Shown here one piece after another: positions 45,403 through 53,543 of a stretch of 57,001 bases of DNA; position 1 is the first letter of the stretch, and each line of letters starts with the position of its first letter. This DNA comes from Colwellia sp. C1TZA3 (GTDB lineage: Bacteria > Pseudomonadota > Gammaproteobacteria > Enterobacterales > Alteromonadaceae), in NCBI RefSeq assembly GCF_007954265.1, contig NZ_VOLS01000027.1:1-57001 (forward strand). The letters run 5' to 3'. Position numbers and translations under genes: made by a program. Below the pieces are notes generated by a model that worked only from the letters and a program-made list of their open reading frames with translations, made no database searches and had not been told where the DNA came from.

Positions 45403-46176
45403 TTATTTTACTGTTGTTGGCTTTACGGCCTGTAATGACAAGCTGATAGGGTAGTGATCAGAAGAGTGAATATGTGTATGTACGTGCGCATCGACAACCA
45501 TTAATCCGCGACAGTAAATATGATCAAGGTGCTGAAATAAATGCTTTAGCCTTGGCTGACGGTTCATTTTGACTTCTTCTAACGAAAACAACGTGGTGAG
45601 CTGATTAAAATATTTTAACCTTTTACTATTCCAGGTATTAAAATCGCCGGCTATTAATATGGGCCCATCATGATGTTCAAGCGTTTGAAACACTTGATCT
45701 AAATGTGTTTTGAACTTTTGGAAAGTAACAAAGTTGATAATATGGGCATTGACCACAAGCAATGACTGCCCAAAGGTATGTAATGGATATACGCTTGCCA
45801 ACAACATTTTTTTTGTTTTAGATATCGGTTCGCTGTGCTCAGATGCGGAACAATAATGTGTTTGTGCCGCAACAGTTGAGCCGGTCTTAACACCTGTTTC
45901 TATGTTGGTTCTTATGTTTTTAAAACTACGCGCCATAATCCACTGATGTTGCAATGATGCTTTAAAATGGCTGTCAAAGGGTGAATTGATAATAGCTTCT
46001 TGCAGGAGAATTAAATTTTTGTCGCGCATTAGTGTTATAAAGTCGTCTTGCCAGCCTTTTTTTCTACATTTAAAAACATTCCACATTAATATCTCTATGT
46101 TTGGTCCCAGCATCTGTTTAGCAGCGTGGCCCATAATTTTCAGCGATTCAACTTTGCTATATCGACCTTTAATCAT
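45403..46176 (-). CDS. Endonuclease/exonuclease/phosphatase (YafD-like) protein
   Basis: This 257-residue EEP-fold protein has motifs ILMWNVFKCRKKGW, LILLQEAII, LIAGDFNTWNSKR and HSSDHYPISL, so all catalytic positions of the DNase I-like fold are present. It resembles YafD-type proteins but lacks a transmembrane segment. It lies 49 bp downstream of the cardiolipin synthase gene on the same strand, a common pairing of unknown meaning. Confidence 0.85.
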   Translation of the reverse strand: MIKGRYSKVESLKIMGHAAKQMLGPNIEILMWNVFKCRKKGWQDDFITLMRDKNLILLQEAIINSPFDSHFKASLQHQWIMARSFKNIRTNIETGVKTGSTVAAQTHYCSASEHSEPISKTKKMLLASVYPLHTFGQSLLVVNAHIINFVTFQKFKTHLDQVFQTLEHHDGPILIAGDFNTWNSKRLKYFNQLTTLFSLEEVKMNRQPRLKHLFQHLDHIYCRGLMVVDAHVHTHIHSSDHYPISLSLQAVKPTTVK

Positions 46177-46225
46177 GAAAAAAACCTCTTTAATAAAGCT
46201 TATAATTGCTAGGCTTTGGTTCTAG

Positions 46226-47689
46226 CTACAGATAGGGCGAAAACAAACGAAATAAGTTGTTTCGAATTGTCTTGTAGATTGGCAAACTATTAATTTTACT
46301 TGCATTAACTGACTTAGCATTCTGTTTTTTTAAGACAAAAAATGCAGTCAATTTTGCATTGAGATTTGCATTATAGCATTCTAGGTTGATTTCAAAGTTG
46401 AGTTCTAGACTTCTAGCATCCCAGTTGCTGGAGCCTATAAACGACCAAATATCATCAATGATAACAATTTTACTGTGGTCAAAAGGCCTTTGGTTTTGGT
46501 ATATCTTTATACCGTGTTTTATTATTCTTGAAAAATTTGCTGCCATTACCCAGTCTATAAAAATAATGTCGCTGTGCTGGGGCACAATAATTTCGACTGA
46601 CACGCCACGTAATGCGGCGGCGTGCAGAGAGGTCATTAATGTTTGGTCTGGGATAAAATAGGGTGTCATTATTTTTACACTTGTTTTTGCGCAAGCTAAG
46701 GCATTAATTAATGTCCACCTGACCCTGTTATGGTGTTCATCGGGCCCATCTTGTATGACTCGAGCAACAACAGCATTGCCATTTTTATGCTCATCAGTGT
46801 TGGGCCGCCAGTATGGAAACTCAATTAGTTCACCGGTGGAAAAAAACCAATCCTCAATGAAGACCTGACTAATCTGGTCAATCACTGGACCGGTAACTTT
46901 AAAATGAATATCATCAATGGGGTGTGTTGCCGCTTTAATAATGTTGTTTTTGCTGATATTTATTCCCCCCATATAGGCTATTTCACCATCTATACAAAGT
47001 GTTTTTCGGTGATTTCTTAGGTTAATAAAGCGAAAGCTAGTAAGAGAAGTAGCGGGTAAAAAACGAGCTGTTTTTACTCCCATTTTTTGTAAAGCTCGGT
47101 CTACTTTTTGCCAGCTATAGCCAACACCAATCCCGTCCAGTAGAACGTTTACTGTTACACCGCGTTGATGCGCTCGAGCTAAAGCGTTAACAAATTGGTG
47201 ACCCAGTGAATCGTCAGCAAATATATAGCTCGATAAAACAATATAATGCTTAGCGTCATCAATAGACTGGATCATGGCTGGGTAAGCTGTATCGCCATTA
47301 ATTAGCGCTTCAACAGTGTTATTAGCAAGGTAATTAATTGGGTGTATAGTATGAGCCGCAATAATGGCTGAATGCCAACTTTTGGGTAACTGGTGAAATT
47401 TAATGGTTTTTTCTGTTGAACAAAAGTCTTGTTTAAGTGTTAAAGGATGTTTTTTTTGTGCTAAACGCTGAATACGATTTATGCCAAACAACCAATAAAA
47501 TAGGCTTCCGATAACAGGCGAAAGTATCACAAGACCAATCCAAGCCAGTGATGTGCGTTCGTTTTCTTTGAACAGAAGTACATGTATCGATGTTATAAAA
47601 GATAAGCTAATATGGAAAATAACTATGATGGTTACCCAATGGATGGTGAGCCATTGAACCAATTCTTCAAATATTTGCATAACGCCCAA
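46226..47689 (-). CDS. cls: Cardiolipin synthase (phospholipase D family)
   Basis: This 487-residue protein has two N-terminal transmembrane helices (residues about 16-38 and 46-67, including ERTSLAWIGLVILSPVIGSLFYWLFGI). Two PLD active-site motifs follow: NHRKTLCIDGEIAYMGGINIS and FDHSKIVIIDDIWSFIGSSNWD. The architecture is that of ClsA-type enzymes, which condense two phosphatidylglycerols at the inner membrane. It is divergent from the PGPGW gene, with only 52 bp between them. Confidence 0.92.
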   Translation of the reverse strand: MGVMQIFEELVQWLTIHWVTIIVIFHISLSFITSIHVLLFKENERTSLAWIGLVILSPVIGSLFYWLFGINRIQRLAQKKHPLTLKQDFCSTEKTIKFHQLPKSWHSAIIAAHTIHPINYLANNTVEALINGDTAYPAMIQSIDDAKHYIVLSSYIFADDSLGHQFVNALARAHQRGVTVNVLLDGIGVGYSWQKVDRALQKMGVKTARFLPATSLTSFRFINLRNHRKTLCIDGEIAYMGGINISKNNIIKAATHPIDDIHFKVTGPVIDQISQVFIEDWFFSTGELIEFPYWRPNTDEHKNGNAVVARVIQDGPDEHHNRVRWTLINALACAKTSVKIMTPYFIPDQTLMTSLHAAALRGVSVEIIVPQHSDIIFIDWVMAANFSRIIKHGIKIYQNQRPFDHSKIVIIDDIWSFIGSSNWDARSLELNFEINLECYNANLNAKLTAFFVLKKQNAKSVNASKINSLPIYKTIRNNLFRLFSPYL

Positions 47690-47741
47690 CTCAAATAATG
47701 CGCTGTTAAATCAGCTGCTCAATTAATGACGGAAAACCAAA

Positions 47742-48245
47742 GTGCTTAAAGAATATTACAACCAAATGGCAAGTTATTTAATGGGAACTTTTGACGCCAA
47801 TTTTATACTCTTAACTATGTTGTTAACGACAGCCGCTTCAATTGTTTATTTCATCATGATAAGTTACATGATTACACAAATGGACTCACGATACTTTGTC
47901 CGTAACCACTTAGTTTCTGAAAACCTGGCTCATAAAAAACAACGTGAAAAAAATAATGCTGCTGATGATACGCGTCTAAATTCGCGCGTAATACCTATGA
48001 ATCGCAGTCTACGCTTGATGATCAACCTAGTGAAAGTCATTGTTGGGCTGTTCTTACTAATCTGTGGGTTGGTGATGTTAGTTTTACCGGGTCAAGGTTT
48101 ACTCACAATGTTAATGGGACTGAGCTTGATACCGTTTCCAGGTAAAAACAAGCTTGAACAAACTATTCTTGCACGTAAGTCGGTTAGGTTTTCCCTCAAT
48201 TGGATTCGAATGAAAGCCAATAAAAAGCCTTTTATCTTTTATTAA
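47742..48245 (+). CDS. PGPGW-type transmembrane protein
   Basis: This 167-residue membrane protein has a TM helix near residues 20-42. A charged middle follows, then a hairpin IVGLFLLICGLVMLVLPGQGLLTMLMGLSLIPFPGK that carries the PGQG and PFPGK turns of the PGPGW family. The start is GTG 47742, without a strong ribosome site; ATG 47766 is an alternative. The family often accompanies the MBL/Usp/N-ATPase type of cluster, but its function is unknown. Confidence 0.78.
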   Translation: MLKEYYNQMASYLMGTFDANFILLTMLLTTAASIVYFIMISYMITQMDSRYFVRNHLVSENLAHKKQREKNNAADDTRLNSRVIPMNRSLRLMINLVKVIVGLFLLICGLVMLVLPGQGLLTMLMGLSLIPFPGKNKLEQTILARKSVRFSLNWIRMKANKKPFIFY

Positions 48246-48619
48246 ACGCCGATAAATTTATTAATGTTTCAACTGTATTGCAACATAAGCAATGAGGGTA
48301 AATATTCAATAACGGCGTACTCGCTTGAGCAATAGCCAGCTATTAGCAATGAAGACAATGATTTTATTACCAATGTTATTACCCGTTTTATGGTCTCTGC
48401 AGAGCATTTCAAAAACTTACATAGTTTAACGAGTATAAAACAATAAACGCGTAAAAAAGTCAGCTAACCGACAGATTAACTTAGCGTAGCTTTTATTGAG
48501 CTAACGCAAAGAACTATCAAAAATACTATCCTATAATAATTTTACCAAGTACTTAGTATTAACAGACAGCTGTTGAGTATGTCGTTATTTGTATGAAAAT
48601 TTGTTATAAGGAGTTCAAT

Positions 48620-49503
48620 ATGATTCAACTTATAAAGGTAATTGATGTCCTAATGCCACTTGAGCGTGGTGGTAAAGCAGGCTTGTTTGGCGGTGCGGGT
48701 GTTGGCAACACGGTATTGCTGACAGAAATGATCCACAACATGGTTGGCTAAAATTCGGGGGCAGCATTTTGTTTGGCATTGGTGAACGTTGTCGAGAAGG
48801 TGAAGAACTCTACCGTGAGATGAAAACTGCTGGCGTGTTATACCAGTTCCATTAAGTTTGTGATCTTGTTGTGCGCAGGAAAAATAATTCAAGGTAAGGC
48901 GCTCGATTGAGCAATAGCTGGCTATTGGGAGTGAGAGCAACACAGCCTTGAGCTATTTTAACCATTAAAAATGAGCAGGTAATTAATTAACTTGGTATTA
49001 TATAATATGGTGATGGTGTCTAGCCAAATGAATGAGCCACCAGGAGCTCGTTTTCGGGTTGGTCATGTGGCGTTAACTATGGCGGAGTATTTTTGTAATG
49101 ATGAACATCGCGATTTTTTGTTATTAATTGAAATATATTTCGCTTTATTCAGGCGGGTATAGAAGTGTCTGGTTTGATCGAGCACATGCCGGCACAGCTC
49201 GGTTACCAGCCAACCATGGGTACCGAGTTGTCACAACTCGAAGAGCGTATTGTCAATACTGGCAGTGGAGCGATTACCTCAATTCAAGCGGTGTATGTAC
49301 CGGCGGATGACTTTACTGGCCCTGCCGCAGTGCATACCTTTTCACACTTATCGGCCTCAATTGTGTTATCGCGAAAACGCGCCAGTGAAGGACTATATCT
49401 GGCTATCGATCCGTTGTAATCTAATTCAAAAATGGCTACTCCTGGCATTATTGGTTAGCGACACTATGACTTAGCACAAAAAATACGCAGTACCTTGGCG
49501 CAA
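48620..49503 (+). pseudogene. Relic of the N-ATPase beta subunit (atpD-type)
   Basis: AAGGAG precedes ATG 48620, and the frame reads [21 protein letters not shown]. The Walker A sequence is GGAGVGNT, with the essential Lys replaced by Asn. Frameshifts follow: GERCREGEELYREMKTAGVL, then element A8, then [20 protein letters not shown], then [19 protein letters not shown] and [20 protein letters not shown]. The last phrases are typical of the Na+/H+ N-ATPase branch and differ from housekeeping AtpD. The N-terminal domain and the C-terminus are gone. Confidence 0.85.
48841..48997 (-). repeat. Chimeric A/B miniature element, copy A8
   Basis: From 48841 to about 48955 it is family A (TACCAGTTCCATTAAGTT to AGCTATTTTAAC). 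From there to 48997 it is the end of family B (CATTAAAAATGAGCAGGTAA to CTTGGTA). TTA flanks both sides (48838-48840 and 48998-49000). The shared TTTTAAC at the junction suggests recombination or template switching between the families. Confidence 0.85.
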
Positions 49504-49508
49504 TAACA

Positions 49509-49982
49509 CCATTTTGCTCTTGTTCAAGCATTCCGGTATTTTTAGGTTTTACTTCTGCAGGTATACCTGTGGGAATAACAATGTCATTTCTCATTACATT
49601 ACCGCTGATTAATGAAGTAGCCATATTATTATTACTCAGTTTACTAGGCTGAAAGTTTACTGTGCTTTACGTTGTTATGGGTATGTCGGTCGGTATCTTA
49701 GGGAGCGTTTTTCTTGATACCATTAAAGCGGAGCGTTGGTTACAATCTTTTGCTGCAAAAGCGTTAGCGCAAGGCAAAAACGCTTCTACAGAAAAAGCCA
49801 AACGAGCAAAAGTCTTATCCCTAAAAGAAAGAGATAATTTTGCCAAACAAGAAATGGTCGAAATATTTTTTCGTGTATGGAAATGGGTCATCATCGGTGT
49901 TGGTTTAGGCTCTGCTTTACATAGTTTTGTACCTGACGGTTGGATTCAAGCACATTTAGTTGATGGTCAGTGGTGGCGGTAG
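49509..49982 (+). pseudogene. COG0701-type permease fragment
   Basis: The frame opens with [21 protein letters not shown], the cysteine-rich signature of the predicted permeases. It continues to LLLLSLLG, then TGA in place of the expected Trp, then KFTVLYVVMGMSVGILGSVF and ends IQAHLVDGQWWR. The N-terminal third and the C-terminal third are missing. It begins directly where the N-ATPase relic ends, which points to a deletion fusing the two. Confidence 0.7.
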
Positions 49983-50057
49983 TATGCCTTTACCCTCAAA
50001 AAATTATTTTTATTTTTGACTATGGCAATATGATTTTAAATACTTGTTCGAACAATT

Positions 50058-50079
50058 TCTGACTTCTGCAGAAGTCAGA
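50058..50079. other. 22-bp perfect palindrome upstream of the Tus-like gene
   Basis: TCTGACTTCTG and CAGAAGTCAGA meet without a loop, 40 bp before the LexA-type box. A second short palindrome TTGTTCGAACAA lies at 50044-50055. They may be a terminator for the upstream relic or protein-binding sites. Confidence 0.5.
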
Positions 50080-50118
50080 TTAACTTATTGTCTTAGCTAA
50101 ACTTAACTTTTACCTTGG

Positions 50119-50138
50119 TACTGTTTATTTGTACAGTA
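50119..50138. promoter_or_regulatory. LexA (SOS) box
   Basis: TACTGT-TTATTTGT-ACAGTA is a 20-bp site with perfect CTGT-N8-ACAG symmetry, extended by TA on each side, as in the gammaproteobacterial LexA consensus. It lies 49 bp upstream of ATG 50188. It overlaps a plausible promoter (TTGGTA 50115, TATTGT 50137), so LexA would repress the Tus-like gene. Confidence 0.75.
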
Positions 50139-50187
50139 TTGTTTGGTAAAATCATCTTACATCCTTTTTAGCCAATCTCCAGTTACC

Positions 50188-51117
50188 ATGACCAAACAAA
50201 AAATCAGCTTTGAACAACGTTATGACGAAATAGGCCAAACCCTTAAAAGCTATTTTGCGACTTTAGATTTAGCGCAAAAAACCTTTGTAAATTACTGCAA
50301 ATTTAATGGTCGATTATTATTTATAGAAGAACAACGGTTCAACGAAAAAGAGCAGGACTTTTCAGAACAATACAAAATAGTTACGGCCTTACAAAAAGTT
50401 CTCGCATTAGAGTATAACGATGCACCAAGCTCTTTTGCGTTACCAGGCAGTACGGCAACTTTTCACGCGGTTATTGCATTGCCAACAGAATGTGAAGAAA
50501 CCATTATTGATATTAATGAAACGAAGCATCTTATCGGTGAGCTACTAGCTTCAACTGTTGATTCTAGAACAAAAGTTGACGGTAATTGGACACCGATGAA
50601 TAAGGAATTATTACGCGCTATTGGCAGACCTAGGGCTAATATTAAACAAGTTAAACGACGTTTGAATGTGCATAAACAGCAATATAGCCGTATTTCATAT
50701 AGCGGTACTTGGCAACGGCCAAACTACCGCAAGACCTACGAAGATGTTAAAGCCTTATTATCTCAATTTACCTCAGAGCAAGCGAAATATGACCGGGAAA
50801 CTTTAGAAAAATATAAGCATCTAAAAACCTTTGCGTTGTATTATGACAAGCATTACAGCTCGATGGACGGTAACTTCAAATTAAAAGAGCCAGTAATAAT
50901 AAATCATCTAGACGGCAGTAAATCAGAAAAAAGTATTTTGACACAAAAAATTTCATCACCTATTTATCTATTGTGTGATGGAGATGTGAAAGATGTTGAT
51001 ATTGAGATTCGCTATAAAATTAAAGAAAATAAAAACACCCGTAGCTCTTTTAAAGTAGTGATTGAAGAAAAGCCTATTCTTAAGTCAGTACCTGTTTATT
51101 TGTATCACGAGGAATAA
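50188..51117 (+). CDS. Putative Tus-like (Ter family) replication-terminus-binding protein
   Basis: From ATG 50188 the protein has 309 residues, the same length as E. coli Tus. Shared features seen by eye are FEQRYDEIGQTLKSYF at the start (compare RYD-x-V-x-x-L-x-x-x-F), ALPGST near residue 85 (RLPGV in Tus), DINETKHLIGELL (HINKLKTTFEHIV), a basic central part rich in R/K (RPRANIKQVKRRLN), SSPIYLL near the C-terminus (TPLIALI) and the ending PVYLYHEE (HLYVAD). The histidine used by E. coli Tus in the locked complex is not obvious. Overall identity is low, so this is a distant match. The LexA box upstream suggests damage-inducible expression. A general DNA-binding protein remains possible. Confidence 0.5.
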   Translation: MTKQKISFEQRYDEIGQTLKSYFATLDLAQKTFVNYCKFNGRLLFIEEQRFNEKEQDFSEQYKIVTALQKVLALEYNDAPSSFALPGSTATFHAVIALPTECEETIIDINETKHLIGELLASTVDSRTKVDGNWTPMNKELLRAIGRPRANIKQVKRRLNVHKQQYSRISYSGTWQRPNYRKTYEDVKALLSQFTSEQAKYDRETLEKYKHLKTFALYYDKHYSSMDGNFKLKEPVIINHLDGSKSEKSILTQKISSPIYLLCDGDVKDVDIEIRYKIKENKNTRSSFKVVIEEKPILKSVPVYLYHEE

Positions 51118-51245
51118 TGCTTTTATATTTATGCCAGTGTGAAGCTACGTGAAAAGTGAGAGCCTAACCCTTGAAAAACAAATATAATCAACAGACAACG
51201 CGGGCTTTTAAAGCATAAAGGGCGTAATGAAGATAATCCCTGTAA

Positions 51246-51443
51246 TTTTAAACCTAAGCCGAAAGTAATGAGCTTAACCCCACACGCAAAAACCCTGCAC
51301 TTGGTAAATCTGTAGTTTCCGCGTTTTAGGTTTGCTGAACCAGACCAAATCGGACCGTTTAAAAAGGATTGATTTTTTTAGTAAGTGCAGGTATATCAAC
51401 AAACGCCATTCTTTCATCCATATCTTTCGGCTTAGGTTTAAAA
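51246..51443. repeat. 20-bp perfect inverted repeats 158 bp apart
   Basis: TTTTAAACCTAAGCCGAAAG (51246-51265) and CTTTCGGCTTAGGTTTAAAA (51424-51443) are exact inverted copies. A second pair, CTGCACTT and AAGTGCAG, lies inside (51296 and 51382), so the region could fold into a long two-step stem or be a small element. There is no gene in 51118-51884. Confidence 0.65.
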
Positions 51444-51884
51444 ATAGCTGGTTTTTTGTAATATGACGAATAATGTCAACATTATTAACCTGTCTAAAAG
51501 GAGGTACTTACGTGATGGTATGTAGGATAACAATAATACTGGTTGTTCAATGTCTCAATAACCCATAACAAAGTAAGGCTGTACGGTCATCTCAAATGTC
51601 GTTGTAAGCTCTAAAACAGTACTTTAAGTAATGAAATAATAGCTCTCAAAAATTAATCAATAGAGCGCTTATCTTTTGATGCAAATAAAGAAAGTACTGA
51701 ATAAACAGTTAAAATGTAACAATCACAGTAATATTTCCAGGCGAAATTTACGTTTCAAAGCATGCTCTGTAATATTAAAGGCTGAACAAAAATCACCTAA
51801 GTCTTTGTAACTGTGCTATTAGAAACAGCGTGTCATAAGTTACAGGTTAAATAGCATCGAGATTTTTACTCAGATGAAACCCTA

Positions 51885-52394
51885 ATGTATAAAGAATTTA
51901 GCTTTATTCAGTCGAATGACCTCAGCCAAGATACCTTTATCTATATCTCAATGTTAAAGGCTATGAGCAGAAAGCCTAAACAAGGTGACTTCATCTACTT
52001 TGAAACAGAAAAACAGGCCAGAGGTAAAACCAGAGCCATTAATTGCCGCATAGAAGGTGTGTTAGCAATATCGATAAATAAACCTACTCACCATATACAT
52101 ATAAATGTTTTAGCACCTAAAAGTGAAAAAATCATAGTATTGGTTCTCATCGTTGTAGCAGCATTTACCTATCAAAGATTAAACATTTCACCCATACCAG
52201 CGCAACATTTAATAACAACACCTGTTATTGTCTTACCAAACGATCCCAGTACACAGTTTAACTGTGATGGTCGGCAACACTGTTGCGAAATAATATCACG
52301 TGCAGAAGCTGAAATTTTCACTCGCCAATGCCCAAATACTAAAATGGATGGAGACAGAGATGATATTCTTTGTGAAAGCGATTCTGGGTTTTAA
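51885..52394 (+). CDS. Cold-shock-like domain plus excalibur domain membrane protein
   Basis: In this 169-residue protein, residues 1-60 resemble the C-terminal two thirds of a cold-shock (CSD) domain (EFSFIQSNDLSQDTFIYISMLK, then GDFIYFETEKQARGKTRAINCR). The first strand and the RNP1 motif are missing, and a TAG lies 11 codons upstream of the ATG. A transmembrane helix follows (about 84-99), then an excalibur-like domain with FNCDGRQHCCEI and CPNTKMDGDRDDILCES, whose DxDxDG-like loop may bind calcium. The 5' truncation suggests partial decay, or an original fusion that has lost RNA binding. Confidence 0.6.
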   Translation: MYKEFSFIQSNDLSQDTFIYISMLKAMSRKPKQGDFIYFETEKQARGKTRAINCRIEGVLAISINKPTHHIHINVLAPKSEKIIVLVLIVVAAFTYQRLNISPIPAQHLITTPVIVLPNDPSTQFNCDGRQHCCEIISRAEAEIFTRQCPNTKMDGDRDDILCESDSGF

Positions 52395-53448
52395 CATTCA
52401 TAAGAAGAAACATTATCCTGTTGTGTAAAGCTAGCTTTGACAAGCATCAAAATACTGATGTCATAATAAAGGCTTAGGCAGGGCGCTTAATGCCAAATTT
52501 AAAAGCACGGTCATTGTTATTACTCCTGTCCATGCAGCGCTCAGTTATGCTGATCTTATATACTTGTCGTCATTGCTTAGCTGGAGGCAAGTTAAAAGCG
52601 TATTATCAATAACAAATAAAGTACTCTAATAAGCGCCATTCTTCGAGTTATTTGAAGATAATGGCAATAAATATCTAAGTTGTGTTTAAAAATATCATTA
52701 AAAGACACAAACAAAAAAGTGATTTATGCGTTAGCAAAGGCTTTGAACTATTGGATCTTATGTTTTCTTTGGTTGTGAAAACGAAGGCTTTGAACTGAAC
52801 TAGAAAATGTCAGCAGCCATGACCATTGGTAATCTAATACTTAAACGCATAATAGAAGTTGGCAACCGTGTTTAGGTAAATAACACCCGTAGTAGTTATA
52901 ACAATTTGATGATAAATGACATAACAAGTTAACTGATGAAGGCAGTTAATCAGATTTTACAGCGTTAGATAATAGCAATGCAGACACTTAGTATTCGTAA
53001 AGTAGGCTTGAGACTAAATCAATAAAAAGTACTTTTAGTGAAACTGGGTTATTGGGTAATCAAGTTTCAGCCTAAGCAGACAGTACCTAGATGAAGCCAC
53101 ACCATAGAAAAACTGAAAAGTGAGTTCAGTTTAGTCTGCTACAAAAAAGTAGCGTGCAGCTACGTGCAAAACAACCAGGTAAGTTACACCAAAACTAATT
53201 TCATGCACGTAGCGCACGATTAAAATAGCGAGGTAATCATAAACGGGAATAAGATATCAATCAAAAGCTGTGTGAGTGTTAGATTTAAAACACTATATTT
53301 CAAATTATGATATCAGCTTTCAAAACACGATGTCATAATGTCAGGTATTAAAAGTATAAGTTTACGTGTACAAGTAATATTAGAGTAATCTAACGGTAGC
53401 TTTAATTAACAGGTGATTGCAGGGCAAGCGGCTACACCTCCACATGCC
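52395..53448. other. Gene-free 1.05 kb stretch before the recombinase
   Basis: No convincing coding region is seen on either strand. Notable is a hairpin at 53153-53218, where CGTGC-A-GCTACGTGCA pairs with TGCACGTAGC-GCACG (15 pairs, one bulge, 35-base loop). The AGCTACGTG core also occurs near 51142. Composition is similar to the neighbouring intergenic DNA. Confidence 0.5.
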
Positions 53449-53486
53449 CTACTATGTCCGATACTCTATAATATTGGACATAGTAG
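53449..53486. promoter_or_regulatory. 11-16-11 palindrome in the recombinase promoter
   Basis: CTACTATGTCC (53449-53459) and GGACATAGTAG (53476-53486) are exact inverted repeats, 57 bp before the recombinase ATG. The 16-base loop contains TATAAT (53466-53471), so the probable -10 box sits between the arms. This suits an operator or a recombinase-binding site. Confidence 0.6.
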
Positions 53487-53543
53487 AGTAGTTGATTTAT
53501 AGTGGCTTCCCATAGTGTTTTATTGATTATTTTGAGCTAGCTA

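Noticed and set aside
49128-49474. Overlapping plus-strand open frames as separate genes
   Set aside because: They are frame fragments of the decayed N-ATPase beta subunit.
52395-53448. Hidden cassette of small genes before the recombinase
   Set aside because: All frames are broken by stops at short intervals and none has a ribosome site with a convincing protein.
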